Numbered from the stretch's first letter, positions 1-9,090 are shown. The stretch is DNA of 64,000 nt from Edwardsiella tarda ATCC 15947 = NBRC 105688 (GCF_003113495.2 NZ_CP084506.1:1798001-1862000), one strand, 5' to 3'. The notes: generated from the letters alone by a model not told the origin. A program made the numbers and translations.

Positions 1-161
1 TCGAGAGGTAAAATCGTCAAGGCATCGCCTAACTCATCGCGCAATGCCTGCAAACGCTCGACTCGCCGACCTGTAGCGATAACACGGTGGCCATGGTGGA
101 TAAACTTACGGGCGATAGCGGCGCCGAACCCAGCGCTCGCACCGGTAATAAACACGTTCAT
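1..161 (-). CDS. ydfG: NADP-dependent short-chain dehydrogenase YdfG, 5' part only
   Basis: The gene enters from the left edge; only the first 53 codons are present. The start ATG has its T at 161 and is preceded by a good ribosome binding site (GGGAG). The peptide begins MNVFITGASAGFGAAIARKF and continues to a GRR at about residue 36. This is the Rossmann TGxxxGxG signature of classical SDRs with a basic residue favouring NADP. The segment aligns closely with E. coli YdfG, which oxidises L-allo-threonine and serine and reduces malonic semialdehyde. The catalytic Ser/Tyr/Lys lie outside the window, so the function rests on N-terminal similarity. Confidence 0.85.
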   Translation of the reverse strand, partial: MNVFITGASAGFGAAIARKFIHHGHRVIATGRRVERLQALRDELGDALTILPL

Positions 162-631
162 ACTCACTCCCTCGCATTGAAACCTGCTGGCATCATGCCA
201 GATTTATCCCAGGATGTAACCATGATAATAATTCAATCCATATCAAACCGTATCAGCGGATAGGCGGGTGAAAATAAGTTGGGCAGACTAGCACGCCATA
301 TAAAATAGATATACTATAAAAAACAGCTGATATCCTACTGCCTATATTAAAGGCTATGTAAAAATACATACAAGCTCAACCAATACGACAAATGGTGTGA
401 TTGTTCTCATCGAAATCCATAATCAACGCTGACATGACAAAAGGATTGTTGGTTTATCTTTATTCTCTGTTTTGATAGTTTCGACTTGTCTAATTCTATT
501 GACGCCGAAATGACTGGGTATTATTACAAACCACACCTATATATTATTACGCAATGCACTTTGCGAACACGCCTGTAAAAAATAGTATAGTGCTTAACGA
601 TAGGCGCTCTAGTCTACGGAGCGCCATCCTT
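162..631. other. AT-rich intergenic region, ydfG to HD-GYP gene
   Basis: This 470-base stretch is AT-rich with no ORF that has a ribosome binding site and family resemblance. It should hold the ydfG promoter (leftward) and the 3' end region of the HD-GYP gene. Apart from the stem-loop at 603-625 I see no clear element. Confidence 0.5.
603..625 (-). terminator. stem-loop downstream of the HD-GYP gene
   Basis: GGCGCTC (603-609) pairs perfectly with GAGCGCC (619-625). It lies just after the stop codon of the leftward HD-GYP gene. The tail on the minus strand is only mildly U-rich, so termination strength is uncertain. Confidence 0.45.
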
Positions 632-3574
632 TTAGTGGACCACCGCTGAGATATCAGCCAACTGACGCAGTAGGTGGGTGACATCGACCCGATCAATCTG
701 CTCGGGTTGCAGATAATGACGTGCATACTCCAGGTAAGTGCCGCTCTGTACGAATAGACGAAAGAGATCGGCATCGATATGCTGCCGTCGAACCATATCA
801 CTCATAATGGCAAGCGTCTGTGATAACGTCTTTGCCGGTTTATAGGGTCGATCGCTGGCGGTGAGCGCCTCGAAAATATCGGCGATCACCATGATACGCG
901 CGGGCAAAGACATTTGCGCCTGAGTCAAACCCCGCGGGTAGCCAGAGCCATCAATATGCTCATGATGACTCCCGGCGATCTCAGGAACTTGACGGAGATG
1001 GCGAGGGAAGGTGAGCTGTTCCAACATTAAGATGGTTTGAATGATGTGCTCGTTGATCTTAAAACGCTCTTCGTTATTCAACGTTCCTTGGCGTATCGTT
1101 AAGTTATGTAACTCGCCACGGTGATACTGATGTTCAGACATCGTCATATTAAAGCCATGCGACGCAGCCCGCTTCGTAGCACCATTCGCTGATGAGGTGT
1201 GAGGTAATATATGTTCCGGGCGATCGGCTAAGAGGGGCTCGACAACCGGAAGCGGCATCTCCGGTGTTTTTTGTTTCCGCTGCATCTCCTCATGAGAAAT
1301 ACCGATCCGATCGGAGAGGGTACGAGTCCAGGTCCGTTGCGCAATACGCTGTATACGGGCGATATCATCAGGCTTAAGCGTTGTATCACCGAGATTGCAG
1401 TGGGCAATAAAAGTAAACTCCTCATCGAGCTTCGCCTTTAATTCGTCGCGTACCTGAGCTAATGCTACCACATCACCGCCAGTGGCCGCCCCCTGCCAAT
1501 AGGCGAGATCGGCATCTCGCTTTAACAATTCGAAACGCAGACGGATCTCATGAATACGATCATGGAGTGTCTCTAATTTCGTTGCCTTCTCCATCACATA
1601 ATCCGGCGTGGTTATCTTGCCGCAGTCATGTAACCAAGCGGCAATGCGCAATGCCTCCCATTCATCCTCATTCAGGGAAAAGTTGGCGAATGGCCCGCGC
1701 TGTTGTTCACAGGCTGCCTGGGCTAACATTTTTGCCAAAATCGGGACGCGTTGGCAGTGCTCGCCCGTATGTGGACTCTTCGCATCGATAGCACCGGCGA
1801 TCATGCGAATAAAATCCTCAAGTAAGCGCTTTTGCTCATTCAACAAGTGCTGAGTATTCAACGCGACAGCGGCACTCCCCGCTAAGGCTTGAGCGAAAGC
1901 AAGCATACGGGGTGACACGGGGAATTGCTGCGGATCGATGAACAGTAACAATAGACCAAGGCGTTCCTGTTCCGCATTGCTCAACGGCAGGACCAACAAA
2001 GTGAGGGGAGCGATGACCGGGGGAAACGCCGGAAAGGCGGCGGCGAACTCCACCGGGGTGATAAGCTGGTGATGGATATTCTGCTGGATAGCCTGCTGTA
2101 ATCGCACCATTCCTGTTGCAGAAACCCAGGTACGCTGCGGCGACTCAATGCTCGACGTCGTTGCCTGCCAACGGGACTGCACCGGATATAGCGTTCCCGT
2201 CTCCTCTAATAGGATTAACCCACCACAGGCATGAGTTTGTTGGGTCATCTCTGCCAATATTCGCGCCAAGAGCGTCTGTTGATGACGCTCAGCGACCAGC
2301 GCCTGAGAAATCGTCATAAAGTGATTAATACTGTCCTTCATCTGAGCGAACGCCTTGGCCAGACGATGGATCTCGATGATATTACTCTTGATGGTAACAG
2401 GCTCATCAAAACGAAACGCTTCGATCTTACCTACCTCCTCAAGCAAAAGATTCAATGGTTTAGAGGCTCTATGCGCCAACCAGAGTGCACCAACCAATCC
2501 CAATAGCAGGATCAAGATCGAGATGCGCAAAATACGGCCGACATCCTCTTTGACATTAGCCATCAACTCATTGTCGGGTGAGGCCATCAGCAGGCGCAAT
2601 ACCTCACCACCGGGTATGCTAAACTTCACAACCATCCCTTGCCACGCTCGGCCATCAGCCTGGTGTAGCGGTATCATTTGTAACGCGGGTTTATCATCGA
2701 GCGAGATCAGTGGTGCTAACGGGGAGTGCTGCATCTGAGCTAGCCGGGGCGGGGCAACATCATACGTCATATCCATCGTGGGCAGATCGACATCACTGGC
2801 CAGAAGTTGCCCCTGTGCATTCAATAATGCCAGGTGACTATTGGGTGTGACACGAGCCGCTTGTAGCAAACGCTCCAGCCCGTCGATCTGAATATCGCTA
2901 CCGACCACGCCCGGGGCATACATCATGCGTGTGGCAACCGTGATCCCCAAAAGCCCGCCGCTCGCAAAACGATAAGGCGAGGTACTCGAAAGCTTGCCAG
3001 CCTGCTGCGCCAGTTGATACCAATTACGCAGACGGGGATCAAAGCGATAAGCTTCGACGCTGCGTTGCTGCAAGAGCATAAGATCCGCGTTATAGAACAG
3101 ATAATCGCCAGACATCTTACCCGCCGAATTAGCGCTTTGACTCTGTACGATCCAGGCCGTATCTGGTGGCGGATCAAACTGACGAATGATTTCAGCCGAA
3201 GGAGTATAGCGGCGCACCAGAAAGAAACTGCCGTTATCGTAGCCAGTGTATAGCGCGGTTAACTTCGGACTATTGCGTAACGCCGTGATATAAAAAGTGA
3301 GATGCGTCAGGCGCTGCGTCAACGTGTCATCCGCACGATTAATCCGCTGATTCGCCAATAGCTCAACTAATAGGGCACCGCTATGGTAGGCTTGCTCCAT
3401 TTCATTAGCCGTTTCAAGCGCCACATTTCGATAGTGATTATCGGTCGTACTCAATAATAGACGGGTGCTGGCATGATATTGGTACCACAAGATCAGTGCA
3501 GAAAAGACTACCAGTAACCCGATAAATAGTGAGGCGATATGCAGATAAAAGGGAATGGTACGCGATGGTTTCAT
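632..3574 (-). CDS. membrane-bound HD-GYP domain phosphodiesterase-type protein
   Basis: 980 residues. TM helix near 10-31, then a long periplasmic region (about 35-345, Cache-like sensor by position), a second TM at about 349-367, a HAMP segment (370-415), a GAF-like region (about 440-585) and a C-terminal HD-GYP unit. Visible metal and catalytic motifs are HTGEH (602-606), HDCGK (649-653) and HHEHIDGSGYPRG (870-882), so the site looks intact. HD-GYP proteins usually hydrolyse cyclic di-GMP to pGpG or GMP. The HD and GYP motifs are about 220 residues apart, far more than in compact HD-GYP domains. The insert has helical charged stretches (RIHEIRLRFELLKRD). I infer a membrane sensor that lowers cyclic di-GMP; the ligand is unknown. 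A stem-loop follows the gene. Confidence 0.85.
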   Translation of the reverse strand: MKPSRTIPFYLHIASLFIGLLVVFSALILWYQYHASTRLLLSTTDNHYRNVALETANEMEQAYHSGALLVELLANQRINRADDTLTQRLTHLTFYITALRNSPKLTALYTGYDNGSFFLVRRYTPSAEIIRQFDPPPDTAWIVQSQSANSAGKMSGDYLFYNADLMLLQQRSVEAYRFDPRLRNWYQLAQQAGKLSSTSPYRFASGGLLGITVATRMMYAPGVVGSDIQIDGLERLLQAARVTPNSHLALLNAQGQLLASDVDLPTMDMTYDVAPPRLAQMQHSPLAPLISLDDKPALQMIPLHQADGRAWQGMVVKFSIPGGEVLRLLMASPDNELMANVKEDVGRILRISILILLLGLVGALWLAHRASKPLNLLLEEVGKIEAFRFDEPVTIKSNIIEIHRLAKAFAQMKDSINHFMTISQALVAERHQQTLLARILAEMTQQTHACGGLILLEETGTLYPVQSRWQATTSSIESPQRTWVSATGMVRLQQAIQQNIHHQLITPVEFAAAFPAFPPVIAPLTLLVLPLSNAEQERLGLLLLFIDPQQFPVSPRMLAFAQALAGSAAVALNTQHLLNEQKRLLEDFIRMIAGAIDAKSPHTGEHCQRVPILAKMLAQAACEQQRGPFANFSLNEDEWEALRIAAWLHDCGKITTPDYVMEKATKLETLHDRIHEIRLRFELLKRDADLAYWQGAATGGDVVALAQVRDELKAKLDEEFTFIAHCNLGDTTLKPDDIARIQRIAQRTWTRTLSDRIGISHEEMQRKQKTPEMPLPVVEPLLADRPEHILPHTSSANGATKRAASHGFNMTMSEHQYHRGELHNLTIRQGTLNNEERFKINEHIIQTILMLEQLTFPRHLRQVPEIAGSHHEHIDGSGYPRGLTQAQMSLPARIMVIADIFEALTASDRPYKPAKTLSQTLAIMSDMVRRQHIDADLFRLFVQSGTYLEYARHYLQPEQIDRVDVTHLLRQLADISAVVH

Positions 3575-3617
3575 GGCAGGCTATTCATCGGTTCTGGATC
3601 GATAACCTAAGAATAGC

Positions 3618-3640
3618 ACCCGGCGCTAAACGTGCCGGGT
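3618..3640 (-). terminator. stem-loop after the usp gene
   Basis: ACCCGGC (3618-3624) and GCCGGGT (3634-3640) form a perfect 7-bp stem between the stop of the leftward usp gene and the start of the HD-GYP gene. The minus-strand tail (GCTATTCTT) is only partly U-rich, so it may be an attenuating terminator. Confidence 0.5.
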
Positions 3641-3659
3641 CTATTAGCCTGCGATAGCG

Positions 3660-4085
3660 TTAGTTACCGCTTAACGGCACGATCAACGTATCAATGTTAA
3701 TCGTGTCGATAGTGTTTTTGGCAACGGAGAGGAAAGAAACAAATTTCTGGGCGAAAGCACTGTTATGATGGCCGAGAATTATCAAATCGATCTTTTTCTG
3801 CTGAATAAAATCCTGTAAAGAGGAGGAAAAGTCGTTACTGATAATAATGGCGATCTCTGGACACGCGGCGCCGCGTGACTGTTGCAAGTGATTTGCCTGC
3901 TCCTCTAACTGTTTGAAATACAAAGATTGGTTGCCATTTTCGCCCGGCTCGATATCCAGCACCACGTGAACTGGATGAACCTGGGCATGCAGGCTCGTCG
4001 CCAACGCCACCCCCTTGTCCAATAACTGCTCATCCGCCTGTGATGCCGTTTTCAGGTCAAGTAGTATCATTATATTGCTATACAT
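3660..4085 (-). CDS. UspA-family universal stress protein
   Basis: 141 residues, one Usp domain. The start is supported by AGGAG six bases upstream of the ATG. The N-terminal strand MYSNIMILLDL and the C-terminal LIILGHHN followed by TLIVPLSGN match the alpha/beta fold and final strand of small enteric Usp proteins (UspA/UspC/UspD type). The canonical G-2x-G-9x-G(S/T) ATP loop is poorly kept (GHHNSAFAQKF), which suggests a UspA-like protein that does not bind ATP. It reads in the same direction as the HD-GYP gene but is separated from it by 85 bases and a stem-loop. Its exact paralog name is not certain. Confidence 0.8.
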   Translation of the reverse strand: MYSNIMILLDLKTASQADEQLLDKGVALATSLHAQVHPVHVVLDIEPGENGNQSLYFKQLEEQANHLQQSRGAACPEIAIIISNDFSSSLQDFIQQKKIDLIILGHHNSAFAQKFVSFLSVAKNTIDTINIDTLIVPLSGN

Positions 4086-4334
4086 AATCGTTTCTCCTAT
4101 TGGCCCTACTATTCAAATTTAGCCGTATCATCTTGAATTCGGTAACACAAAATAACTGTTTGATGTATGAATAATAGTCATAACCTCCGCAGCCACTACC
4201 TAAGTAACGATAACGCATGCAATAATTATCAGATGCGGCTGCAGACTATTTAGCGATGGCGTATGCTGAAAGGTGACGAAAAGGTTCACATCCTCTGAAC
4301 CTATGCTTTTCTTATTCTGTGATGGAGCATCATA

Positions 4335-5825
4335 ATGAATGTCACTCCCCATACACCTAAGGATATGCGCTCATCAACAGAAGCGCGCCCTGACTCCTGC
4401 ACCACAATCCTGATTGGTAGTGCGGCGACACGCGATGGCTCACGCATTATCGCGCGTACAGAGGACCACGATCCGCTACTCTCCAAAGTATTACTTAAAC
4501 ATCCGGCCCGAACTCAGCAGCAGTCACACTTCCAGGCTAACGAGAATGCATTTCGCTGCCCGTTACCGGCGCTAGCGCAGGCCTATAGCGTCTTCGCGAA
4601 TGGTAAGATCGGTAAAAGCGCCGAGCAAATGACGTGGGGAGCAGCAGGGTTTAATCAGTCTGGTGTCGGGATGACGGCCACCGAGACTATCTTTGCCAAC
4701 CCACAGATATTGGCTTGCGATCCCTATCTACCGACCAGCGGTATCACCGAAGATAGCATCACCGACGTCGTCCTACCGTACGTCACTTCGGCGCGAGAAG
4801 GTGCCGCGCGTCTGGGAGAACTGATCGAAACCTATGGTGCCGGTGAAGGATTCGGCGTGGCCTTTATTGACCGCGATGAGATCTGGTATCTGGAGACGGG
4901 TAGTGCCCATCAGTGGCTAGCGACCCGTCTGCCGGAGAGTCGCTATTTTGTCACCGGTAATCAGGGGAGGTTACGTGCCTATGATCCCGATGATCAGGAA
5001 AACTATATGGCTTCGGCGACGCTGATCACCTTTGCTCAACAACAGGGTTTCTACGATGCCGAGCGCGATGGTGCCTTCGACTTTGAGCGAGTCTATACCC
5101 GCCACGATGACCCGCACGATCATTACTACAACTATCCGCGTGTGTTCGCCTTACAGCAATTATATACTCCCGATACGGCACGCGACCTGCAACGCCCCCA
5201 TGACTTTGCGGTATTCGAGCAGCCACAAGCGCCCTTGGATGTGGAGGCGGTGAAGCAGGGGTTGAGAAATAGTTATCAGAATTTAGGCCGGCAACCCTAT
5301 GCGGAAACACCAGACTATACTTGGCGGCCAATCTCACTATTCCGTACCCAGCAATCGCATATTTTACAATCACGTAGCGGGTTACCGGCCGAGTTGGCCG
5401 ACGTCGAGTATATCTCCTACGGCATGCCCAGTCTCTCCGTCTATATCCCTTGCTATCCCCAAGCCATCGATGATTTTCCTTTAGCGTACCGCACCGTCAC
5501 CGATGGTACGGCTGAGGATATTTCAGCTCAGTGGCAGTTCCGTAAATTACAAACCTTGGCGATGCAAAACTATACACGCTATGCGCCGCAGGTGCAGCAG
5601 CGCTACCAGCAATTAGAGATTCACTTTGAAGTATTACGCCAGGAGATGGAGCGAGAATATTTATCCATCTACCGATCAGATAGCCTCAAGGCACGTCTCT
5701 TGATACAACAATTCTGTGCTCAGGCATGCGCCGAGGCATTAACGGTTACACAGGAATTAACTAATCAACTGTTCACCCAGTTGGCACAGGACGTGAATAG
5801 CAAGTATCTATTTTCCGGCGCCTAA
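4335..5825 (+). CDS. C69-family dipeptidase (PepD-A type)
   Basis: 496 residues. Family C69 enzymes are N-terminal nucleophile hydrolases that cleave a broad range of dipeptides. The candidate nucleophile is Cys22 in the sequence DSCTTILIG, which would become the N-terminal residue after removal of a short propeptide, as in Lactobacillus PepDA. The following RTEDHD and the central NYMASATLITFAQQQGFYD region fit the family, as does the total length of about 470-500. There is no classical signal peptide, so a cytoplasmic location is likely. The gene stands alone between the divergent usp gene and the decayed island; two hairpins follow it. Confidence 0.85.
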   Translation: MNVTPHTPKDMRSSTEARPDSCTTILIGSAATRDGSRIIARTEDHDPLLSKVLLKHPARTQQQSHFQANENAFRCPLPALAQAYSVFANGKIGKSAEQMTWGAAGFNQSGVGMTATETIFANPQILACDPYLPTSGITEDSITDVVLPYVTSAREGAARLGELIETYGAGEGFGVAFIDRDEIWYLETGSAHQWLATRLPESRYFVTGNQGRLRAYDPDDQENYMASATLITFAQQQGFYDAERDGAFDFERVYTRHDDPHDHYYNYPRVFALQQLYTPDTARDLQRPHDFAVFEQPQAPLDVEAVKQGLRNSYQNLGRQPYAETPDYTWRPISLFRTQQSHILQSRSGLPAELADVEYISYGMPSLSVYIPCYPQAIDDFPLAYRTVTDGTAEDISAQWQFRKLQTLAMQNYTRYAPQVQQRYQQLEIHFEVLRQEMEREYLSIYRSDSLKARLLIQQFCAQACAEALTVTQELTNQLFTQLAQDVNSKYLFSGA

Positions 5826-5891
5826 CCATCGATGGCGCACCGTGCTTTTGCTGCCTCTTTATGCAGGCAAGAGGGGTGAGTGGAAATAGAT

Positions 5892-5910
5892 AAGTGACGT
5901 TGTCACTTTT
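5892..5910 (+). terminator. hairpin with short U tail after the dipeptidase gene
   Basis: AAGTGAC (5892-5898), GTT loop, GTCACTT (5902-5908), then TT. It is compact and followed by U residues, so it may terminate the dipeptidase transcript. Its core GTGAC-N3-GTCAC is also a protein-operator-like palindrome. Confidence 0.5.
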
Positions 5911-5921
5911 AGCTTGGTCAG

Positions 5922-5942
5922 GGTGCCGCTTAACGCGGCACC
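5922..5942. repeat. 8-bp perfect stem-loop
   Basis: GGTGCCGC (5922-5929) and GCGGCACC (5935-5942) flank a 5-base loop. There is no U tract on either side, so it is a structured element rather than a clear terminator. It marks the left edge of the gene-poor island. Confidence 0.5.
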
Positions 5943-6937
5943 GAACGCTACCGAAAAGAGCATAGCTCTGTGAGTCATCTGCTAACGTCGTCGATTGAGC
6001 GGTGGTGATGCCTTTATATCCTGCATCTTAACGTCTTAACTTTAGTCCAACTTACTGATGATCCTCATCACCGATCGGTGCATGCTTCTCGAACAAGATG
6101 GTACTGTCGGTAAACCGTTAAATCACGATAAAAGACGCCCGAGGGTTGGTTGATCCTGACGCTCTTGGTGAGTAGGAATCGCTAATCAGCCTCGCTCACC
6201 TAGGAAATCAATACCGGGAATAGGCTATCCAGAGACCTAATCCCTCAAGTATCGCTCAAACTAGCATCAACACCGCCCGCAAGCAGTCTGCTTTTTACGC
6301 ACATTTGCGTGTGTTAGGTGAAATTTCGCGGGTAATCCCTCGCATAAAATCTTAGATTTCACCTAGCGTTACCAATAATAGAGTAGGGGAAACAGCAGCT
6401 GCGACGCTACTTTAGTCCGCTTATCGCCAGGTAATTTTCTGCCTCGCTATTGCTAAAATTTGGCCACGGAACAGCGAGAAAAAGTCATGAGTGAAAGCGA
6501 TCCGTGATAGTGCAAAGAAAGCGGCGATCGCCAGATTATCAGAGGCCATCTTTACCTGCGGCTTTATTTCCAGCGGCGGTGACCATCGCATTGATGCATA
6601 AAGACGATCTCTACACATGGTGTTGGGCGGTGTCGATGTTCTAATCGACTCACGCACTAACCGTATTAGACAATCACCGAGATGATATCCACTAGTCGCG
6701 ATCCCGCTAGAGCACGGGTTCACGCTGTATTCTCGACGAGTAATGCATAGTATGAGCATCCTCTCTTGGAGCAAGGGTGGGGGAAAGTACGGTTAACATT
6801 ACCAATATATGGTGCCGCCAGATAGAGAATCTGGCCCCAGAGTAGAGAAGCGGCCAGGGTTCCTAATGGCCAGCATCAATTTAACATAATATACATTATG
6901 CGAACTTCCCATATGGAGACTCAATGCTAATGTCTAT
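5943..6937. other. gene-poor left half of accessory island
   Basis: About 1 kb without a convincing gene. The only notable structure is the 55-bp inverted element at 6313-6367. A 117-codon leftward ORF at 6421-6774 has no recognisable family and lacks a clear ribosome binding site. The opposite strand over the same stretch also gives a partly open frame broken by stops. This pattern suggests decayed coding DNA rather than a live gene. Confidence 0.5.
6313..6367 (+). repeat. 55-bp inverted element, left copy
   Basis: This copy is matched by 8982-9036 in inverted orientation with, by hand count, 50 of 55 identical bases, including an unbroken run around GGGTAATCCCTCGCATAAAA. The element itself ends in imperfect inverted repeats (GTTAGGTGAAAT at the left, ATTTCACCTAGC at the right), so it has the form of a tiny palindromic transposable unit or of transposon termini. 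Weaker similarity continues on both sides (GCTTTTT outward, GTTACC and a GGGG run inward), so the true repeat is longer. The pair encloses the ISNCY remnant and the AT-rich gene. Confidence 0.8.
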
Positions 6938-7549
6938 TTGTTCTCCGTGAAAGAAATCAACCTCCTCAAAATCATTCAGGATGTCATCGATCGCAATCTA
7001 CGTCCTGCCCAAACTGCGGAAATACTACTAAAACGTCATCGTCAGTCCGGGCCGCTTGGTATGAATAATCAAAGTTGTGGCCACGCTGGAAATCGCCTGC
7101 TGCCAGCATCACTGAGCGAAACGGCGTTGAGTATCTCCGGGAACGCTATTCAGATATTGGTCCCACATTGGCACGGGAGAAGATACAGAGCTAAGCCGAA
7201 AGGCTATCGGAAAATATATTGATGTCTGGCATTATCCTGATGGATGAAAAGAGCTCCGGCTTAACGGTACAGATCTTCCCTACTCCACTTATGATGCCTC
7301 TCGGAAATCGACCTGGGTGTTATTGTGGACAACAAGCGCCTCTGACGTATACTCGAATTTATCAAACTGGTTCAAGATAAACGCGACAACAATCATTCAC
7401 AGGAGATCCCTGCCGGTTATAGTCCTTCGTGGTGACGCAGAAAACCAGCCGAGAAAAAATCCCAGTGCTCACTAAACGGCGACGATATGTTAGAAGCATT
7501 GAAGACATTGCAGTCACGTTCTGAGGAAATTTTCGGTAAAAGGAAATAG
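6938..7549 (+). pseudogene. decayed and internally deleted ISNCY-type transposase
   Basis: The first part (6938 on) reads VKEINLLKIIQDVIDRNLRP, like the N-terminal helix-turn-helix of ISNCY transposases. In another frame from 7129 the family motif LRERYSDIGPTLAREK follows. From 7194, in the third frame, IGKYIDVWHYPDG and ELRLNGTDLPYSTYD match the family's C-terminal region, and from 7310 DLGVIVDNKRL then RILEFIKLVQDKRDNN continue in a fourth segment to a stop at 7549. The central part with the DDE catalytic residues is missing: about 0.6 kb remains of a gene normally about 1.3 kb long. At least three frame changes and several in-frame stops mean it cannot encode a transposase. The family assignment comes from motif recall. 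Confidence 0.75.
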
Positions 7550-7728
7550 CTTCAATGATATGATATACAAAGGAAAAGCTCCGGGAAACCGGGGTAAAGT
7601 TCGGGTATCACAGAACCTCGAACTGCTTTTCGGTGAAAATTCAACCAATCGTGTGTCTATTGCAGGATTGGCAGGCTGTAGATAAAACCTCGTATAGAAA
7701 TAAAAGCAATGACTATCAGAGATAAATT

Positions 7729-8478
7729 ATGGGCGAAATAAAAATAAAACTAGTTACACTCGGTCATATCCCAGCAAGGTTTGACAAGAAAAAAATATTA
7801 AAATGGAAGTCATCATATTTCAGCATTGATAAAAGTATTGATAATTACTCTTTGACATGTGATTCAGATATAGAAGACTGGGCCTTCTCAGATAGACTTA
7901 TGTCAGAGCAACTTCCAGAAATACGTGAGCATGACTTCTTGATAGCAATAACGAATGTCCCACTAGAAAATAATTGGTATAGCAGACGACTGAGTAATAA
8001 TAGAGTTCTGTTTACATTTCATGAAATCAAAGATTTTCTTGAATACGCAAACATTCCTTTGGAAAACGCCATTCTTCGAGTTTTGTACGCATATTCAATG
8101 GCTTATATGAAGAATGACAACGAGATACCTGGTTATGATAGCGTTATTGGCTTTACTCATGATGAGACCAAAGGCTGTTTGTTTGATATGAATGGTATAA
8201 AAACGGATTTAGTTGAGTCCTGCTCCTTCCCAATAGTATGTAGAGATTGTGAGCATAAATTTCACGGAAAGAATATGCCTCTAAACTTGATTCAAGGCAT
8301 AAAGAATGAAATTAGAAGGATAAAAAAACCATTATATTATAGATGGGTTGACTTTGTTAAATCCCATCCAGTTATATCTCTTTTGGTATCAATTACTTCC
8401 GTAGTTATATTAGGGATGATAAGTTCTATTCTGGCTACATTACTTTATGAAAATATAATTAAATTTTGGTTTGTATAA
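7729..8478 (+). CDS. conserved-type protein of unknown function with C-terminal membrane anchor
   Basis: 249 residues, intact, and much more AT-rich than its surroundings, with AT-ending codons: a clear sign of horizontal origin. The N-terminal 200 residues look soluble. Features are HDFLIAITNVPLENNWYSRR (about 68-87), FTHDETKGCLFDMNGIKTD (about 143-161) and a CRDC pair near 171-174 that could be half of a zinc site. A single hydrophobic helix (about 215-237, VISLLVSITSVVILGMISSI) followed by a short tail makes it a likely C-terminally anchored inner-membrane protein. I recognise no domain and assign no function. It sits alone between an IS remnant and the right inverted element, so it may be cargo. 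A role in phage or plasmid conflict is possible but unsupported by the sequence. Confidence 0.75.
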   Translation: MGEIKIKLVTLGHIPARFDKKKILKWKSSYFSIDKSIDNYSLTCDSDIEDWAFSDRLMSEQLPEIREHDFLIAITNVPLENNWYSRRLSNNRVLFTFHEIKDFLEYANIPLENAILRVLYAYSMAYMKNDNEIPGYDSVIGFTHDETKGCLFDMNGIKTDLVESCSFPIVCRDCEHKFHGKNMPLNLIQGIKNEIRRIKKPLYYRWVDFVKSHPVISLLVSITSVVILGMISSILATLLYENIIKFWFV

Positions 8479-9035
8479 TGACGCTATGCTAAAGACTATA
8501 ATCATAGTCATGCTACTAGTTTGCGATGGCTTGGACTCCTAGACCGTACGAGCATCGGGTTATACACGATCTATGGTGCCTTACCTTTAGCTGATTGTGG
8601 TTGAGTAACGTTATGCCATTCGCGTACCACATTAGTTCAAGTTCAATGTCGACTCGGACTTCCTTAGCTATGGCCCGCGATGATAAGCGTGTTACACACC
8701 AACGCCAACTCATTCTTCCTACTTCTCCTATACTGCATGCGCACATGTTATCGCCGGTATCGATCCGCTGATCTGTTTTGCCTGACGGTTGCTCGCTATC
8801 GGCATCGATCTTGTCGTCCGGCCTTCACTTCAACTAACGCTATCGGCAGCATGAAACATCCTGCCTCGCCATAGTGAAATGGCCAAATAACGTCTTATAA
8901 TCCCGCGGCTACACCTTTCCGACCAGTTTGGTATCGCGAGGCCGATACGGATACCGTTTATCCCCCTGCTCCATCGGTAACGCTAGGTGAAATCTGAGAT
9001 TTTATGCGAGGGATTACCCACGAGATTTTACCTAG
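8479..9035. other. gene-poor right half of accessory island
   Basis: About 550 bases with only short, unsupported ORFs on both strands. The base composition returns toward that of the chromosome after the AT-rich gene. The only structured element seen is the right 55-bp inverted copy. It probably consists of decayed DNA. Confidence 0.5.
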
Positions 9036-9036
9036 C
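8982..9036 (-). repeat. 55-bp inverted element, right copy
   Basis: Inverted partner of 6313-6367, differing at about five positions. It lies directly beside the terminator of the Slp-type lipoprotein gene, so the island boundary is set against the 3' end of a core gene. Ends GCTAGGTGAAAT and GATTTTACCTAGC are imperfect inverted repeats of each other. Confidence 0.8.
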
Positions 9037-9051
9037 GCAGCCTGTTTTGTG

Positions 9052-9090
9052 CAAAAAAAAGCCGTCAATACTCACAATATTGGCGGCTAT
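9052..9090 (-). terminator. intrinsic terminator of the Slp-type lipoprotein gene
   Basis: On the minus strand AGCCGCCAATA and TATTGACGGCT form a long stem with one mismatch, followed by eight U residues (the A run at 9053-9060). This is a strong rho-independent terminator just after the stop codon at 9120. Confidence 0.85.

Noticed and set aside
6421..6774. 117-codon leftward frame in the island
   Set aside because: No ribosome binding site, no recognised domain, and the opposite strand is equally open; treated as decayed DNA.
8516..8874. Short frames on both strands after the AT-rich gene
   Set aside because: No start signals, unusual composition and mutual overlap; no coding evidence.
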